Below are positions 51,821 through 61,713 of a DNA stretch of 64,000 bases, one piece after another. The position numbers were made by a program, and so were the translations under genes. The stretch is from NCBI RefSeq assembly GCF_024723255.1, contig NZ_JANIAC010000002.1:124001-188000 (forward strand). Reading direction: 5' to 3'. This DNA comes from Aestuariibaculum sp. M13 (lineage in GTDB: Bacteria > Bacteroidota > Bacteroidia > Flavobacteriales > Flavobacteriaceae). The stretch's first letter is position 1. Every line of letters begins with the position of its first letter. Below the pieces are notes generated by a model. The model was given only the letters and a program-made list of their open reading frames with translations. It was not told the origin of the DNA and did not search any database.

Positions 51821-53296
51821 ATGAAAAAGACGCTTATAGCTATTACGGCATTGCTATCGATGCAATCGTTTTCGCAGGCTATTTATGAAGATGAACGTTA
51901 TGTGCCGGAAACCGATCCGTTAGTATTAGAAAAACTTGATGAATGGCAAGACCTTAAGTTCGGATTACTAATGCACTGGGGTACTTATAGTCAATGGGGA
52001 ATTGTGGAATCATGGTCCTTGTCACCAGAAGAGTACGGATGGTGTGAACGTAAAAAAGGAAGCAATCCAGACGATTATTTTGCATATAAAAAGGAATATG
52101 AAGCGCTTCAAACCACTTTTAATCCAACAAAATTCGACCCAGATAAATGGGCAAAAGCAGCCAAACATGCTGGGATGAAATATGTGGTGTTTACGACAAA
52201 GCACCATGACGGATTTAGTATGTTCGATTCAAAATATACCGATTATAAAATTACATCGCCTAAAACACCTTTCTCCTCAAATCCTAAGGCGAATATTGCT
52301 AAAGAAGTATTCAATTCATTTAGAAACGAAGGACTTTGGGCAGGAGCATATTTCTCAAAACCAGATTGGAATGTAGATAGTTACTGGTGGCCAAAATACC
52401 CACCAAAAGATAGAAACGTAAACTATTCGCCTTCAGAAAATCCTGAAAAATGGCAGGAGTATGTCGATTTCACGCATAACCAGATTATGGAACTTTTAAC
52501 CGATTATGGTAAAATTGATATTCTTTGGTTAGATGGTGGTTGGGTTGCTAAAACGCCAAAAGCTGAAATTACGGAGTGGTACAAACATACGCTTGACAAT
52601 GTTGAAGATGGCTACTTGAAACACCGCATCATCAATCAGGATATTAAAATGGATGAGTTAGTGGTTAAAGCTCGTAAACAACAACCTGGTTTAATTGTGG
52701 TTGATCGTGCTGTTCACGGCAAAAACCAAAACTACTTAACACCTGAAAATCGTGTGCCAGAGAAGACGTTGCCATATCCTTGGGAGTCTTGCATTATTTC
52801 AGGTGGAGGATGGTCATACACGCCAAATGCAAAATACATGAGTCCTCGCGAAGGTATTCACACGCTTATTGATGTGGTTGCTAAAGGTGGTAATTTACTA
52901 TTAAATATTGCCCCAAGTCCGGAAGGTGAGTGGCAGCAAGGTGCATACGATTTATTACAGGCTTATGGCGATTGGATGGATGTAAACAGCACAGCTATTT
53001 ATGCTACAAAACCAATCGCGCCATTTAAAGAAAATAACATTTGTATGACGCAAAATGAAAAAGGTAATGTGTTTTTATTCTATATGGCAGGAGAAAATGA
53101 AAACAAAATTCCTGCTGAAGTTATTGTGAAATCAATCACACCAAAAAAAGGAACAAAAATTACTATGCTTGGTTCAAAAACACGTTTAAAATGGGAGAAA
53201 CAAGCTGAAGGATTTAAAGTGATTATTCCTGAAAACTTAAGAAACAACCTGCCTTCAAAATATGCTTGGACATTAAAAATTGATGCAGTAAATTAA
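51821..53296 (+). CDS. GH29 alpha-L-fucosidase (third copy)
   Basis: The protein has 491 residues with a signal peptide (TLIAITALLSMQSFSQA). The barrel has LKFGLLMHWGTYSQWGIVES, YVVFTTKHHDGFSMFDSKY, AYFSKPDWNVDSYWW and nucleophile D238 in ILWLDGGW; TLPYPWESCI and GGNLLLNIAPSPEGEW follow. It differs from the other two GH29 proteins around the nucleophile (LWLDGG versus MWFDGA and YWFDGD), so the three probably hydrolyse different fucose linkages. It has a long insert of about 60 residues (EWYKHTLDNVEDGYLKHRII region). Last gene of the 12-gene operon; a terminator follows. Confidence 0.9.
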   Translation: MKKTLIAITALLSMQSFSQAIYEDERYVPETDPLVLEKLDEWQDLKFGLLMHWGTYSQWGIVESWSLSPEEYGWCERKKGSNPDDYFAYKKEYEALQTTFNPTKFDPDKWAKAAKHAGMKYVVFTTKHHDGFSMFDSKYTDYKITSPKTPFSSNPKANIAKEVFNSFRNEGLWAGAYFSKPDWNVDSYWWPKYPPKDRNVNYSPSENPEKWQEYVDFTHNQIMELLTDYGKIDILWLDGGWVAKTPKAEITEWYKHTLDNVEDGYLKHRIINQDIKMDELVVKARKQQPGLIVVDRAVHGKNQNYLTPENRVPEKTLPYPWESCIISGGGWSYTPNAKYMSPREGIHTLIDVVAKGGNLLLNIAPSPEGEWQQGAYDLLQAYGDWMDVNSTAIYATKPIAPFKENNICMTQNEKGNVFLFYMAGENENKIPAEVIVKSITPKKGTKITMLGSKTRLKWEKQAEGFKVIIPENLRNNLPSKYAWTLKIDAVN

Positions 53297-53319
53297 TAAA
53301 CATTTGCTTTATATTATAG

Positions 53320-53365
53320 ATAGGTGTTTGCTTAATTTTTAATTATGTAAACACCTATTTTTGAT
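53320..53365 (+). terminator. Terminator of the 12-gene glycosidase operon
   Basis: ATAGGTGTTT (53320-53329) / AAACACCTAT (53349-53358) followed by TTTTTGATTT. It makes the GH3-GH92 pair downstream a separate transcription unit. Confidence 0.75.
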
Positions 53366-53445
53366 TTGATTACTAGTCAATAATTCGTTTAAAACTTTAG
53401 TTGCTTAGAAATGTGATTAATGCCTCAAATAGAACAATATAGTTT

Positions 53446-55869
53446 ATGAAAATAAAACAATTAATTCCATTATTAATAATAGGTGCTGTATCTTACAATA
53501 CAGTGTCTGCTCAGGAATTTATTTCAAAGAAAAGGAAAGTTAAAATATATCACGATAGTTGGATTGATTTTAATAAGAATAATAAAAAAGAAATTTACGA
53601 AGATCCAAATCAACCTTTAGATGCCAGAGTTAATGACTTAATAAGTCAGATGTCGTTGGATGAAAAAACCTGTCAAATGGCAACGCTTTATGGGTTTGGC
53701 CGTGTTCTTCAGGATGAATTACCAAACGCCGATTGGAAAAATCGAGTTTATAAAGATGGAATTGGTAACATCGATGAACATTTAAACGGTTTAGCTTATC
53801 ATAAGAGTGCCGAAACGGAATACTCTTGGCCGCCATCAAACCATGCGAAAGCTATTAATGAGGTGCAACGTTTTTTTGTTGAAGATACGCGTTTAGGTAT
53901 TCCGGTAGATTTTACCAACGAGGGTATTCGGGGCTTATGTCACGACGGCGCAACGAGTTTTCCAGCTCAAATAGGCATTGGAAGTACCTGGGATAAAGAT
54001 TTGGTTTCAGAAATTGGTGCCATCACAGGAAAGGAAGCCCGGGTTTTAGGCTATACCAATGTGTATTCTCCAATTTTAGATTTAGCCAGAGACCCGAGAT
54101 GGGGCAGAACGGTAGAGTGTTATGGGGAAGATCCTTATTTAGTGTCTCAGTTAGGCTTGGCAATGGTGAAATCTATAAAAAAACAGAATGTGGTAGCTAC
54201 AGCAAAGCATTTTGCGGTGTACAGTGCTCCAAAAGGTGGACGTGATGGCGATGCCAGAACCGATCCGCATATTACTGAGCGCGAAATGCATGAAATTTAC
54301 CTTGAGCCTTTTCGAACTGTAGTTCAGGAAGGCGGATTAAAAGGCATTATGTCTTCGTACAACGATTATAATGGTATTCCGGTAACCGGAAGTCATTATT
54401 TTTTAACCGAATTATTAAGAGATCAGTGGGGTTTTAAAGGGTATGTGGTTTCAGATAGCTGGGCTGTTGGAGGTTTGAAAGGGCGTCATCACGTTGCAGA
54501 AGACTTTAAAGAAACCGTATATTTATCAGTGATGGCGGGCTTAAATGTGCGTACTAATTTTTCACCTGCCGAAGATTTTATTTTGCCCTTAAGAGAATTG
54601 GTTGAAGAAGGCAGAATTCCAATGAGAGTTATAGACGACCGCGTTAAAGATGTTTTAAGAGTTAAATTTGAATTAGGTTTATTCGATAGTCCTTATGTAA
54701 ATAAAGCAAAAGAAGCTGATGCCATTGTTCATGGTGCCGAAAGTGAAAACATAGCTTTAAAAGCATCGCGAGAGTCTTTGGTGTTATTGAAAAATTCAGA
54801 AAATCTGTTACCAATTAAAGTTGATGCTTTCAAAAATATTTTGGTAACTGGGCCAAATGCCAAAGCGATAAATCATTCTATTAGCCGTTACGGTCCTTCC
54901 AACGTGAAAATTCAATCGGTTTATGAGGGCATTAAAACATTTGTTGGCGATAAAGCGAATGTGAATTTTGCACAGGGTTGTGACTTTTACGATGCAAACT
55001 GGCCTAAAAGTGAGTTGTATAGTATTGCTCCAGATGAAGTACAACAAAACTATATAAATGAGGCTATTAAAGCAGCTGGAAAATCAGATTTAATAGTGGT
55101 TGCTGTTGGTGATAATGAAGATACTGTAGGTGAATCAAAATCCAGAACCTCCTTAGATTTACCGGGAAACCAATTAGATTTAATAAAAGCACTTTACGCT
55201 ACCGGAAAGCCAATTGTGGTTGTTTTAATTAATGGTCGCCCTATGAGTATTAACTGGGTAGACGATCATATTTCGTCTATTATTGAAGCGTGGTTTCCCG
55301 GAGAATATGGTGGACAAGCCATTGCCGAAGCTATTTTTGGAGCTTATAATCCGGGCGGAAAATTATCAATAACGTTCCCAAGAACCGCAGGTCAAATTCC
55401 TTATAACTTCCCGTATAAAAGAAGTTCGCAAAAAGGACAAGGTAAAGGCGATATTGGACAAACCAGAATCAATACTGCCCTATATCCGTTTGGATATGGA
55501 TTAAGCTATACTACTTTTGAATACAGCGATATAAAAATTACACCGGATAACACTTCAAAAGATTTCAATTCTATTTCAGTGTCATTTAAGCTTAAAAATA
55601 CTGGGGAATATGAAGGTGATGAAGTGGTTCAGCTTTATATTCAGGATGAGTATGCTTCGGTTGTAACTTACACAAAAGTACTTAGAGGTTTTGAGCGTGT
55701 TACATTGAAACCTGGAGAGATAAAGGAAATAACAATGACGCTTAATCCAAAAGATTTATCTTTATTAAATCCAGAAATGGAACGCGTTGTTGAGCCTGGT
55801 ATGTTTAATGTTTTTATTGGATCCTCTTCAGAAGACGATCGTTTAACCGGGCAAATAATCATAAAATAA
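53446..55869 (+). CDS. GH3 beta-glycosidase
   Basis: The protein has 807 residues with a signal peptide (LIIGAVSYNTVSAQ). The GH3 barrel (about 60-400) has IPVDFTNEGIRGL, SPILDLARDPRWGRTVECYG, VVATAKHFAVYSAPKGGRDG and nucleophile D337 in GYVVSDSWAV. The second alpha/beta domain (about 430-660) holds the acid/base region (VVAVGDNEDTVGESKSRTSL), and a fibronectin type III-like domain ends it. The family includes beta-glucosidases, xylosidases and N-acetylglucosaminidases. The sequence pattern is glucosidase/xylosidase-like, not the NagZ type. A beta-xylosidase acting on xylose-bearing plant-type or algal N-glycans would fit but is a guess. Paired with GH92-4 (gap 11 nt). Confidence 0.9.
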   Translation: MKIKQLIPLLIIGAVSYNTVSAQEFISKKRKVKIYHDSWIDFNKNNKKEIYEDPNQPLDARVNDLISQMSLDEKTCQMATLYGFGRVLQDELPNADWKNRVYKDGIGNIDEHLNGLAYHKSAETEYSWPPSNHAKAINEVQRFFVEDTRLGIPVDFTNEGIRGLCHDGATSFPAQIGIGSTWDKDLVSEIGAITGKEARVLGYTNVYSPILDLARDPRWGRTVECYGEDPYLVSQLGLAMVKSIKKQNVVATAKHFAVYSAPKGGRDGDARTDPHITEREMHEIYLEPFRTVVQEGGLKGIMSSYNDYNGIPVTGSHYFLTELLRDQWGFKGYVVSDSWAVGGLKGRHHVAEDFKETVYLSVMAGLNVRTNFSPAEDFILPLRELVEEGRIPMRVIDDRVKDVLRVKFELGLFDSPYVNKAKEADAIVHGAESENIALKASRESLVLLKNSENLLPIKVDAFKNILVTGPNAKAINHSISRYGPSNVKIQSVYEGIKTFVGDKANVNFAQGCDFYDANWPKSELYSIAPDEVQQNYINEAIKAAGKSDLIVVAVGDNEDTVGESKSRTSLDLPGNQLDLIKALYATGKPIVVVLINGRPMSINWVDDHISSIIEAWFPGEYGGQAIAEAIFGAYNPGGKLSITFPRTAGQIPYNFPYKRSSQKGQGKGDIGQTRINTALYPFGYGLSYTTFEYSDIKITPDNTSKDFNSISVSFKLKNTGEYEGDEVVQLYIQDEYASVVTYTKVLRGFERVTLKPGEIKEITMTLNPKDLSLLNPEMERVVEPGMFNVFIGSSSEDDRLTGQIIIK

Positions 55870-55880
55870 AAGTGATAATT

Positions 55881-58142
55881 ATGAGAAAAAGTAACATAAC
55901 TCATTCTACTATAAATCAATTAAAAAAAGCTTTTGTTTTTGGTTTGTGTGGCATCGTTTTTCAAAGCCTGCAAGCCCAAGAGCAACCAGCAGATTATGTG
56001 AATCCGTTTATTGGAACTTCAAATTATGGCGCGACCTATCCAGGGCCTATCGCTCCAAGAGGAATGGCAAGTGTGAGCCCGTTTAACGTGGCGGGACCTC
56101 AAAATCCTTTAGAAAAAGATAGTCAGTGGTTGTCTAACCCTTATGTTAACGAAAACACCTTTTTAACTGGTTTTTCACATGTGAATTTAAGCGGCGTTGG
56201 TTGTCCGGATTTAGGGGTGTTATTATTGATGCCAACTACAGGAGATTTAAAAACCAATCATTTGGAATATGGTACCACCTATAAAAACGAAGTTGCCAAA
56301 GCAGGCTATTACAGTGTTGATTTAGATAAATATGATACAAAAGTAGAATTAACAGCTTCAGAACATGTGGGGGTTAGTCGAATTTCTTTTCCGGAAGGTA
56401 AATCTAATCTTTTATTAAATCTTGGTTTAGGACTTACAAACGAGCAAGGCGCCATGGTTAAAATTATATCGCCAACCGAAATTGAAGGCATGCGCACCGT
56501 AGGGTCGTTCTGTTATAATAGTCCTGAAGATTCTTATCCTGTGTATTTTGTAGCACAATTTTCTATGCCGGCAGAAACTTTCGGTGTTTGGAATACGCCT
56601 GCAAAATATGATGGTGTTGAAGCGCAATGGATGGGTTATAATGGTAAAACCCGTATTATGGAAAATGCCACAAAAACGGTAGCAGGCGATAGTATCGGCA
56701 CTTTTTTTTCATATCAATTCGAAAAGCCGGAAACCATTGAAGTTAAAATAGGAGTATCGTACGTAAGTATTGAAAATGCCAGAGAGAATTTAGAAAAAGA
56801 AACTCAAGGAAAATCATTCGATGATATCTATAATGAAACTTATAACAAATGGAACAACTTATTATCCAGAATAAAAGTTGAAGGCGGCTCACAAGACGAC
56901 AAAACCTTATTTTATACAGCATTATACCACACGTTAATTCACCCGAATATGCTTAACGATGTTAATGGTGAATATCCGGAAATTAAAACCGGAAAGATTG
57001 GCAAAACAATCGGAACGCGATACACGGTGTTTTCATTATGGGATACCTATAGAAATCTGCATCAGCTGATGTCGTTGGTTTATCCTGAACAGCAGGTCGA
57101 TATGGTTAATAGTATGATTGACATGTATGATGAAAATGGCTGGTTGCCAAAATGGGAATTAAATTCTACCGAAACCTTTACTATGGTGGGAGATCCTGCA
57201 AGTATTGTTATTACTGATACATATTTAAAAGGCATAAAGGATTTTAATGTTGAAAAGGCTTATGAAGCGATGCTTAAAAGTGCCGATCAAATTGAAAACA
57301 ATCCGTTACGTCCTGCATTGAAAGATTATATAGAAAAAGGCTATTTAACTACAGAAAGCAAAGGGCCGGTTTCCACCACTCAGGAATATAATATTGCCGA
57401 CTATGCAATCGCACTTATGGCGAAAGCCTTGGGAAAGAATGATGATTACAAACGTTTTTATAACCGTTCATTATCATATAGAACATTATTTGATAATGAT
57501 TGGGATTTACTAAGACCACGCAATGCCGATGGCAGTTGGTATGAGCCTTTCGATCCGGATGCAGGCGCAAACTTCACAGAAAATGTTGGTTTTATAGAAG
57601 GTAATGCATGGCAATATGCTTTTATGGAGCCACATGATATTAAAGGTTTGAAAAAGCTTATGGGTGGCGATAAGCCATTTACGGCTCAACTACAAAAGAT
57701 TTTTGATGCTGATAAATTCGATATGGCTAACGAACCTGATATCGCTTATCCATATTTATTTAATTATGTAAAAGGCGAGGAGTATCGCACACAGGAGTTG
57801 GTTAAAGCATTAGTTAGAAAGCATTTCAAAAACACTCCTGCTGGTTTACCAGGTAATGACGATACAGGAACCATGTCTGCATGGTTGGTGTATTCCATGA
57901 TGGGTTTTTACCCAATTATTCCGGGAGAACCATTATATACCATTACAACACCAATGTTCGATAAAGTTACCATTCAATTAAATTCTAAATATTATAATAA
58001 AAAAGAGTTGGTTATTGAGCGTGTAAAAAACAATGATGGTCATGTTAAGGAAATCCTAACAAAGAACAAGAAGAACAACAGTTATTTTATTAGTCATGAT
58101 GACTTAATTCATTCAGAAATAATAAAAATTATTCAGGAATAA
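55881..58142 (+). CDS. GH92 alpha-mannosidase (fourth copy, divergent type)
   Basis: The protein has 753 residues with a signal peptide (FVFGLCGIVFQSLQAQ). Landmarks: NPFIGTSNYGATYPGPIAPR, E618 in MANEPDIAYPYLFNYV, and GNDDTGTMSAWLVYSMMGFY. The catalytic acid and Asp residues are kept, but the surroundings differ from the HGNEPSHH copies, placing it in another GH92 branch with a different linkage preference. The frame is open to a GTG at 55872; the ATG at 55881 is preferred. It ends the GH3-GH92 transcription unit; a terminator follows. Confidence 0.92.
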   Translation: MRKSNITHSTINQLKKAFVFGLCGIVFQSLQAQEQPADYVNPFIGTSNYGATYPGPIAPRGMASVSPFNVAGPQNPLEKDSQWLSNPYVNENTFLTGFSHVNLSGVGCPDLGVLLLMPTTGDLKTNHLEYGTTYKNEVAKAGYYSVDLDKYDTKVELTASEHVGVSRISFPEGKSNLLLNLGLGLTNEQGAMVKIISPTEIEGMRTVGSFCYNSPEDSYPVYFVAQFSMPAETFGVWNTPAKYDGVEAQWMGYNGKTRIMENATKTVAGDSIGTFFSYQFEKPETIEVKIGVSYVSIENARENLEKETQGKSFDDIYNETYNKWNNLLSRIKVEGGSQDDKTLFYTALYHTLIHPNMLNDVNGEYPEIKTGKIGKTIGTRYTVFSLWDTYRNLHQLMSLVYPEQQVDMVNSMIDMYDENGWLPKWELNSTETFTMVGDPASIVITDTYLKGIKDFNVEKAYEAMLKSADQIENNPLRPALKDYIEKGYLTTESKGPVSTTQEYNIADYAIALMAKALGKNDDYKRFYNRSLSYRTLFDNDWDLLRPRNADGSWYEPFDPDAGANFTENVGFIEGNAWQYAFMEPHDIKGLKKLMGGDKPFTAQLQKIFDADKFDMANEPDIAYPYLFNYVKGEEYRTQELVKALVRKHFKNTPAGLPGNDDTGTMSAWLVYSMMGFYPIIPGEPLYTITTPMFDKVTIQLNSKYYNKKELVIERVKNNDGHVKEILTKNKKNNSYFISHDDLIHSEIIKIIQE

Positions 58143-58179
58143 TAGATTTCTGAAAAATAAAGTGTATTTATGCCACTTC

Positions 58180-58230
58180 AAAAAGCTTATAAATAGTGGG
58201 TTTTCCCATTCTTTGTAAGCTTTTTACTAT
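58180..58230 (+). terminator. Terminator after the fourth GH92 gene
   Basis: AAAAAGCTTA (58180-58189) / TAAGCTTTTT (58216-58225), with an inner stem AGTGGG/CCCATT, followed by ACTATT. The remaining 130 nt up to susC hold its promoter region. Confidence 0.75.
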
Positions 58231-58286
58231 TATAAAACAGCAATTATTCAATTTGTTTTTCATTCACTGCTTCAACATGGTTGTTG

Positions 58287-58330
58287 GTCGAAAAAAGAAT
58301 GTGAGTCAAGTTAAATAATTGTTAATTCAA
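58287..58330 (+). promoter_or_regulatory. GTCGAAAAAA box upstream of susC
   Basis: GTCGAAAAAA begins at 58287, 72 nt before the start codon, like the boxes of the MFS (74), sialidase-like (70) and nagB (70) genes. GAATGTGAG after it echoes AATGCAG..GTGAG after the 25677 box. The -7 element here is poor (TAATTCAA at 58323 is a weak match). Confidence 0.4.
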
Positions 58331-58358
58331 TCCTTATTAACTCAAAACTAAAAAATTT

Positions 58359-61300
58359 ATGAACCAAAAATTATTTAAACTACTGTTTGTATTTTGTTTC
58401 TTCGGTGTTTTGTATGCCGGAGCGCAAACTACAGTTTCAGGGGTTGTTTCCGATGCAAATAGCGGGATTCCTCTTCCAGGGGCCAACGTTATTGTTAAAG
58501 GGACATCAAAAGGGGTTGCTACAGATTTCGACGGGCGTTATGTTATCGAAATTTCAGGCGATGAAATATTGGTGTTTTCCAGCATTGGATATACAACTAA
58601 AGAAATTTCTATTGCGGGACAAAAAACAATTGATGTACAATTAGCTGAAAGCACTGAAAGCTTAGAAGAAGTTGTTGTAACTTCTTTTGGTATAAGCAAG
58701 GAAAAAAGGGCTCTTGGTTATGCCACTTCTATTGTTGAAGCAGAAGAAATAACAAAAACAGGAACACCTAATTTTGCAACAGCTTTATATGGTAAAGCGC
58801 CAGGTGTTCAAATTGCAGCAACTACGGGAGGATCAACTTCTGGAGTTAACATGCAAATTCGTGGTTTAGGATCTATTACTGGAAATTCACAACCTCTATA
58901 CGTTGTAGATGGGGTGCCTATTCGTAATGGAGAAAATGATAATACGAGTTACTGGAATGATCAACGTATCCAGGGTAATGGTATCTTAGATATTAACCCG
59001 GAAGATATTGAAAACATTTCTATTCTTAAAGGAGCTTCTGCTGCTGCAACTTATGGTAACGAAGCTATGAATGGTGTGGTTTTAATTACAACTAAAAGTG
59101 GAAAAGGTGTGAAAAAAGGATTAGGAGTTGCTTTTAATTCAACTTACACAATGGACAAAGCCGCATATTTTCCGCGTTTTCAAAATGTAAGAGGTCCTGG
59201 TTACCCAGTATATTTTAACGATGCTGGTCAGGATGAGGATATGTGGTTATATAACTCAGAGTATGGTGTAAGAACACCTATCGCTACTAATGTTAACTTT
59301 GGTCCTAAATTTGACGGGCAACCAACTTTAGCTTGGACAGGAGATGTAATTGCTTATAATGCGCAGGATGGAGTAGAAGCTTTATATCAAGATGCGCATA
59401 ACTTTATGAATAACATTTCTATTGTTAATGCTACTGATAAATCTAACACACGTTTTTCTTATACACGTCAGGATAACGAAGGTTTAAGTAGAAACTCGGA
59501 GAATGATAAGAACATTTTTAATTTAAATACAAGTTTTAACTGGAATGATGATTTAAAAACTGATGTTTTAGTGAATTACATAAATTCTAAAGTTAGTAAC
59601 AGACCTTACAAAATCGACCGTATGGTTAATAATTTTGGAGGGATGATGACTCGATTTGATAGTGGTGATTGGTATTATAAATATGCTCAAACGAGTTTAG
59701 GATATCGCTACGTGACAGGAAATGGAGCTAGTTTAACACCAGACGAAAACTTAAGAATTCCAGGGTATAGAGGTGATGTATTAGACTACGCTTGGCGTGT
59801 GAATAATTACCAATTTGAAGAAAATAGCGATCGTGTGCTTGCTAGTATAACTCAACATTGGAATATTATAGACGAGTTAACTTTAAGAGGTAGAATGTCT
59901 ACAGATTTCACGGCATTCGAATATGAAGACAAAAGACCTAGCGTAAGACCATTATCTCTTGGAAATGCAAATGGATCTTTATATAGAGTACAAAATAGAA
60001 TCGATAAATTAGTTTATGGTGATATCTTCTTAACTTATAATAAAGATTTAACTGAGGATTTAGGAATGACTTTAATGGCTGGTTATACAGGTACAAAATC
60101 GATGTATAAATGGACAGAAAGAGCTACTAACGGTGGGTTAAGTGTTGAGAACTGGTTCTCAATTAACGCTTCAACCAATACTCCTAATTCTAACAACGAT
60201 AAACAAGGTTTTGTTAAAGATGCCTTTGTAGGAACTGCAAGTTTTAGCTATAAAAACTTTTTATTCGTAGAGGGAACAGTTCGTCGTGACCGTACATCAA
60301 CTATGAATCCTAAAGATAATTCATTCTATTATCCTTCTGTTAATTCAAGTTTTGTGTTTTCTGATGCTTTCGAGATGCCAGACTTTATTAACTATGGTAA
60401 ATTCCGTGCATCTTGGGGTAAAGTAGGTAATTTCCCAGTACCTTACCAAGCAAATATAGCTTATACTCAAAGTTCTTTAGGAGATCAAGGTGATGGCTCT
60501 GTAATTTATACGACCCTTCCTTTAGCTGCGGGTAATGATGGTATTAAATCTGAAACAAAGCGTGATGCTGAGTTTGGTTTAGAGTTAAAAATGTTTAACG
60601 GACGTATGGGTATAGATATGGCTTATTACGATTCTAGATTACAAGACCAAATTTTACCATTAACATTACCTAACTCAGCAGGTGCTAATTCTGTTTTAAC
60701 AAACATTGGTACGATGCGTAATAAAGGTTTTGAAATAGCTTTTACAACAACACCAGTAGCAGGTAAAGATTTTACTTGGGATGCAAATATTAATTTTGCT
60801 TTCAATAAAAATACTGTAGAATCTTTAGCTCCAGGTCTAGAAGAATTAGTACACGCAAACTACGACGGTAGTGCTGCTAAATTAGTGTCACAGCCAGGTG
60901 AGCCAGTAGGTGTATTCTATACACACCCTGTAGCTACAGATGCTAACGGAAATAAAATTGTTGATCCAAATGGATTATATAAAGTAGATGCAGACGAGTG
61001 GATTAAAGTAGGAAGCGCTCAACCTAAATTTATTGGTGGTTTCTCAAACTTCTTTACTTATAAAAACTTTACGTTAAGTGCACTTGTTGATTTTAGAGTA
61101 GGTGGTTATGTAATGCCTACAGGTATTAACTGGATGACAAGTAGAGGTTTAACTGAAGAGAGTTTAAAATATATGGATGCTGAACACGGTGGTTTATCAT
61201 GGTTTGAGAACTCTGTAACTGGCAATAGAGAATTAATTGCTGAAGGTACTGCTCAAGGTCCAAACGGAGAGACTGTTTATGACAACGGTATCGTTTTAGA

Positions 61301-61676
61301 CGGTGTTAAAGCAGATGGAACTGAAAATGATTATATCACTTCTAATCCAGAGTATTATAACACAGTTTACAACTGGGGAGGACCTCAATACAGCCCAAAT
61401 ACACGTTATGAATTGTATATTAAAGAAAATACGTATTTCAAAATGCGTGAATTATCTCTAGCGTATCAATTACCATCAACAATAGTTAAGAAAATTGGTT
61501 TCCAGGATTTACAATTATCAGTATTTGGTAGAAACTTATTTTACTTCTATAGAACAATCAAAGATATGGACGCAGAGCAACTTACTGCAGGATCTAGATG
61601 GTTCCAAAACGTGAACAGTGCAGGTATGAACCCTTCTAGTAGAACATTTGGATTAAGTTTAAGAGCTAAACTTTAA
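58359..61676 (+). CDS. susC: SusC-type TonB-dependent outer-membrane glycan transporter
   Basis: The protein has 1105 residues with a signal peptide (LLFVFCFFGVLYAGAQ). A CarboxypepD_reg-like domain (about 25-100, TVSGVVSDANSGIPLPGANV) precedes the TonB-box region (LEEVVVTSFGISKEKRALGY), the plug (about 115-235, GKAPGVQI, IRGLGSI, YVVDGVPI, ILKGASAAATYG) and a 22-strand barrel ending in SLRAKL. With the SusD lid encoded next (SusC stop and downstream frame are 1-2 nt apart) it imports oligosaccharides across the outer membrane. It is the only SusCD pair of the locus. No anti-sigma-interacting STN domain is present, so it is not regulated by an ECF/anti-sigma pair through this protein. Confidence 0.95.
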   Translation: MNQKLFKLLFVFCFFGVLYAGAQTTVSGVVSDANSGIPLPGANVIVKGTSKGVATDFDGRYVIEISGDEILVFSSIGYTTKEISIAGQKTIDVQLAESTESLEEVVVTSFGISKEKRALGYATSIVEAEEITKTGTPNFATALYGKAPGVQIAATTGGSTSGVNMQIRGLGSITGNSQPLYVVDGVPIRNGENDNTSYWNDQRIQGNGILDINPEDIENISILKGASAAATYGNEAMNGVVLITTKSGKGVKKGLGVAFNSTYTMDKAAYFPRFQNVRGPGYPVYFNDAGQDEDMWLYNSEYGVRTPIATNVNFGPKFDGQPTLAWTGDVIAYNAQDGVEALYQDAHNFMNNISIVNATDKSNTRFSYTRQDNEGLSRNSENDKNIFNLNTSFNWNDDLKTDVLVNYINSKVSNRPYKIDRMVNNFGGMMTRFDSGDWYYKYAQTSLGYRYVTGNGASLTPDENLRIPGYRGDVLDYAWRVNNYQFEENSDRVLASITQHWNIIDELTLRGRMSTDFTAFEYEDKRPSVRPLSLGNANGSLYRVQNRIDKLVYGDIFLTYNKDLTEDLGMTLMAGYTGTKSMYKWTERATNGGLSVENWFSINASTNTPNSNNDKQGFVKDAFVGTASFSYKNFLFVEGTVRRDRTSTMNPKDNSFYYPSVNSSFVFSDAFEMPDFINYGKFRASWGKVGNFPVPYQANIAYTQSSLGDQGDGSVIYTTLPLAAGNDGIKSETKRDAEFGLELKMFNGRMGIDMAYYDSRLQDQILPLTLPNSAGANSVLTNIGTMRNKGFEIAFTTTPVAGKDFTWDANINFAFNKNTVESLAPGLEELVHANYDGSAAKLVSQPGEPVGVFYTHPVATDANGNKIVDPNGLYKVDADEWIKVGSAQPKFIGGFSNFFTYKNFTLSALVDFRVGGYVMPTGINWMTSRGLTEESLKYMDAEHGGLSWFENSVTGNRELIAEGTAQGPNGETVYDNGIVLDGVKADGTENDYITSNPEYYNTVYNWGGPQYSPNTRYELYIKENTYFKMRELSLAYQLPSTIVKKIGFQDLQLSVFGRNLFYFYRTIKDMDAEQLTAGSRWFQNVNSAGMNPSSRTFGLSLRAKL

Positions 61677-61713
61677 TATGATGGTGAAAATGAATAATTT
61701 TAAAAGATACAAC

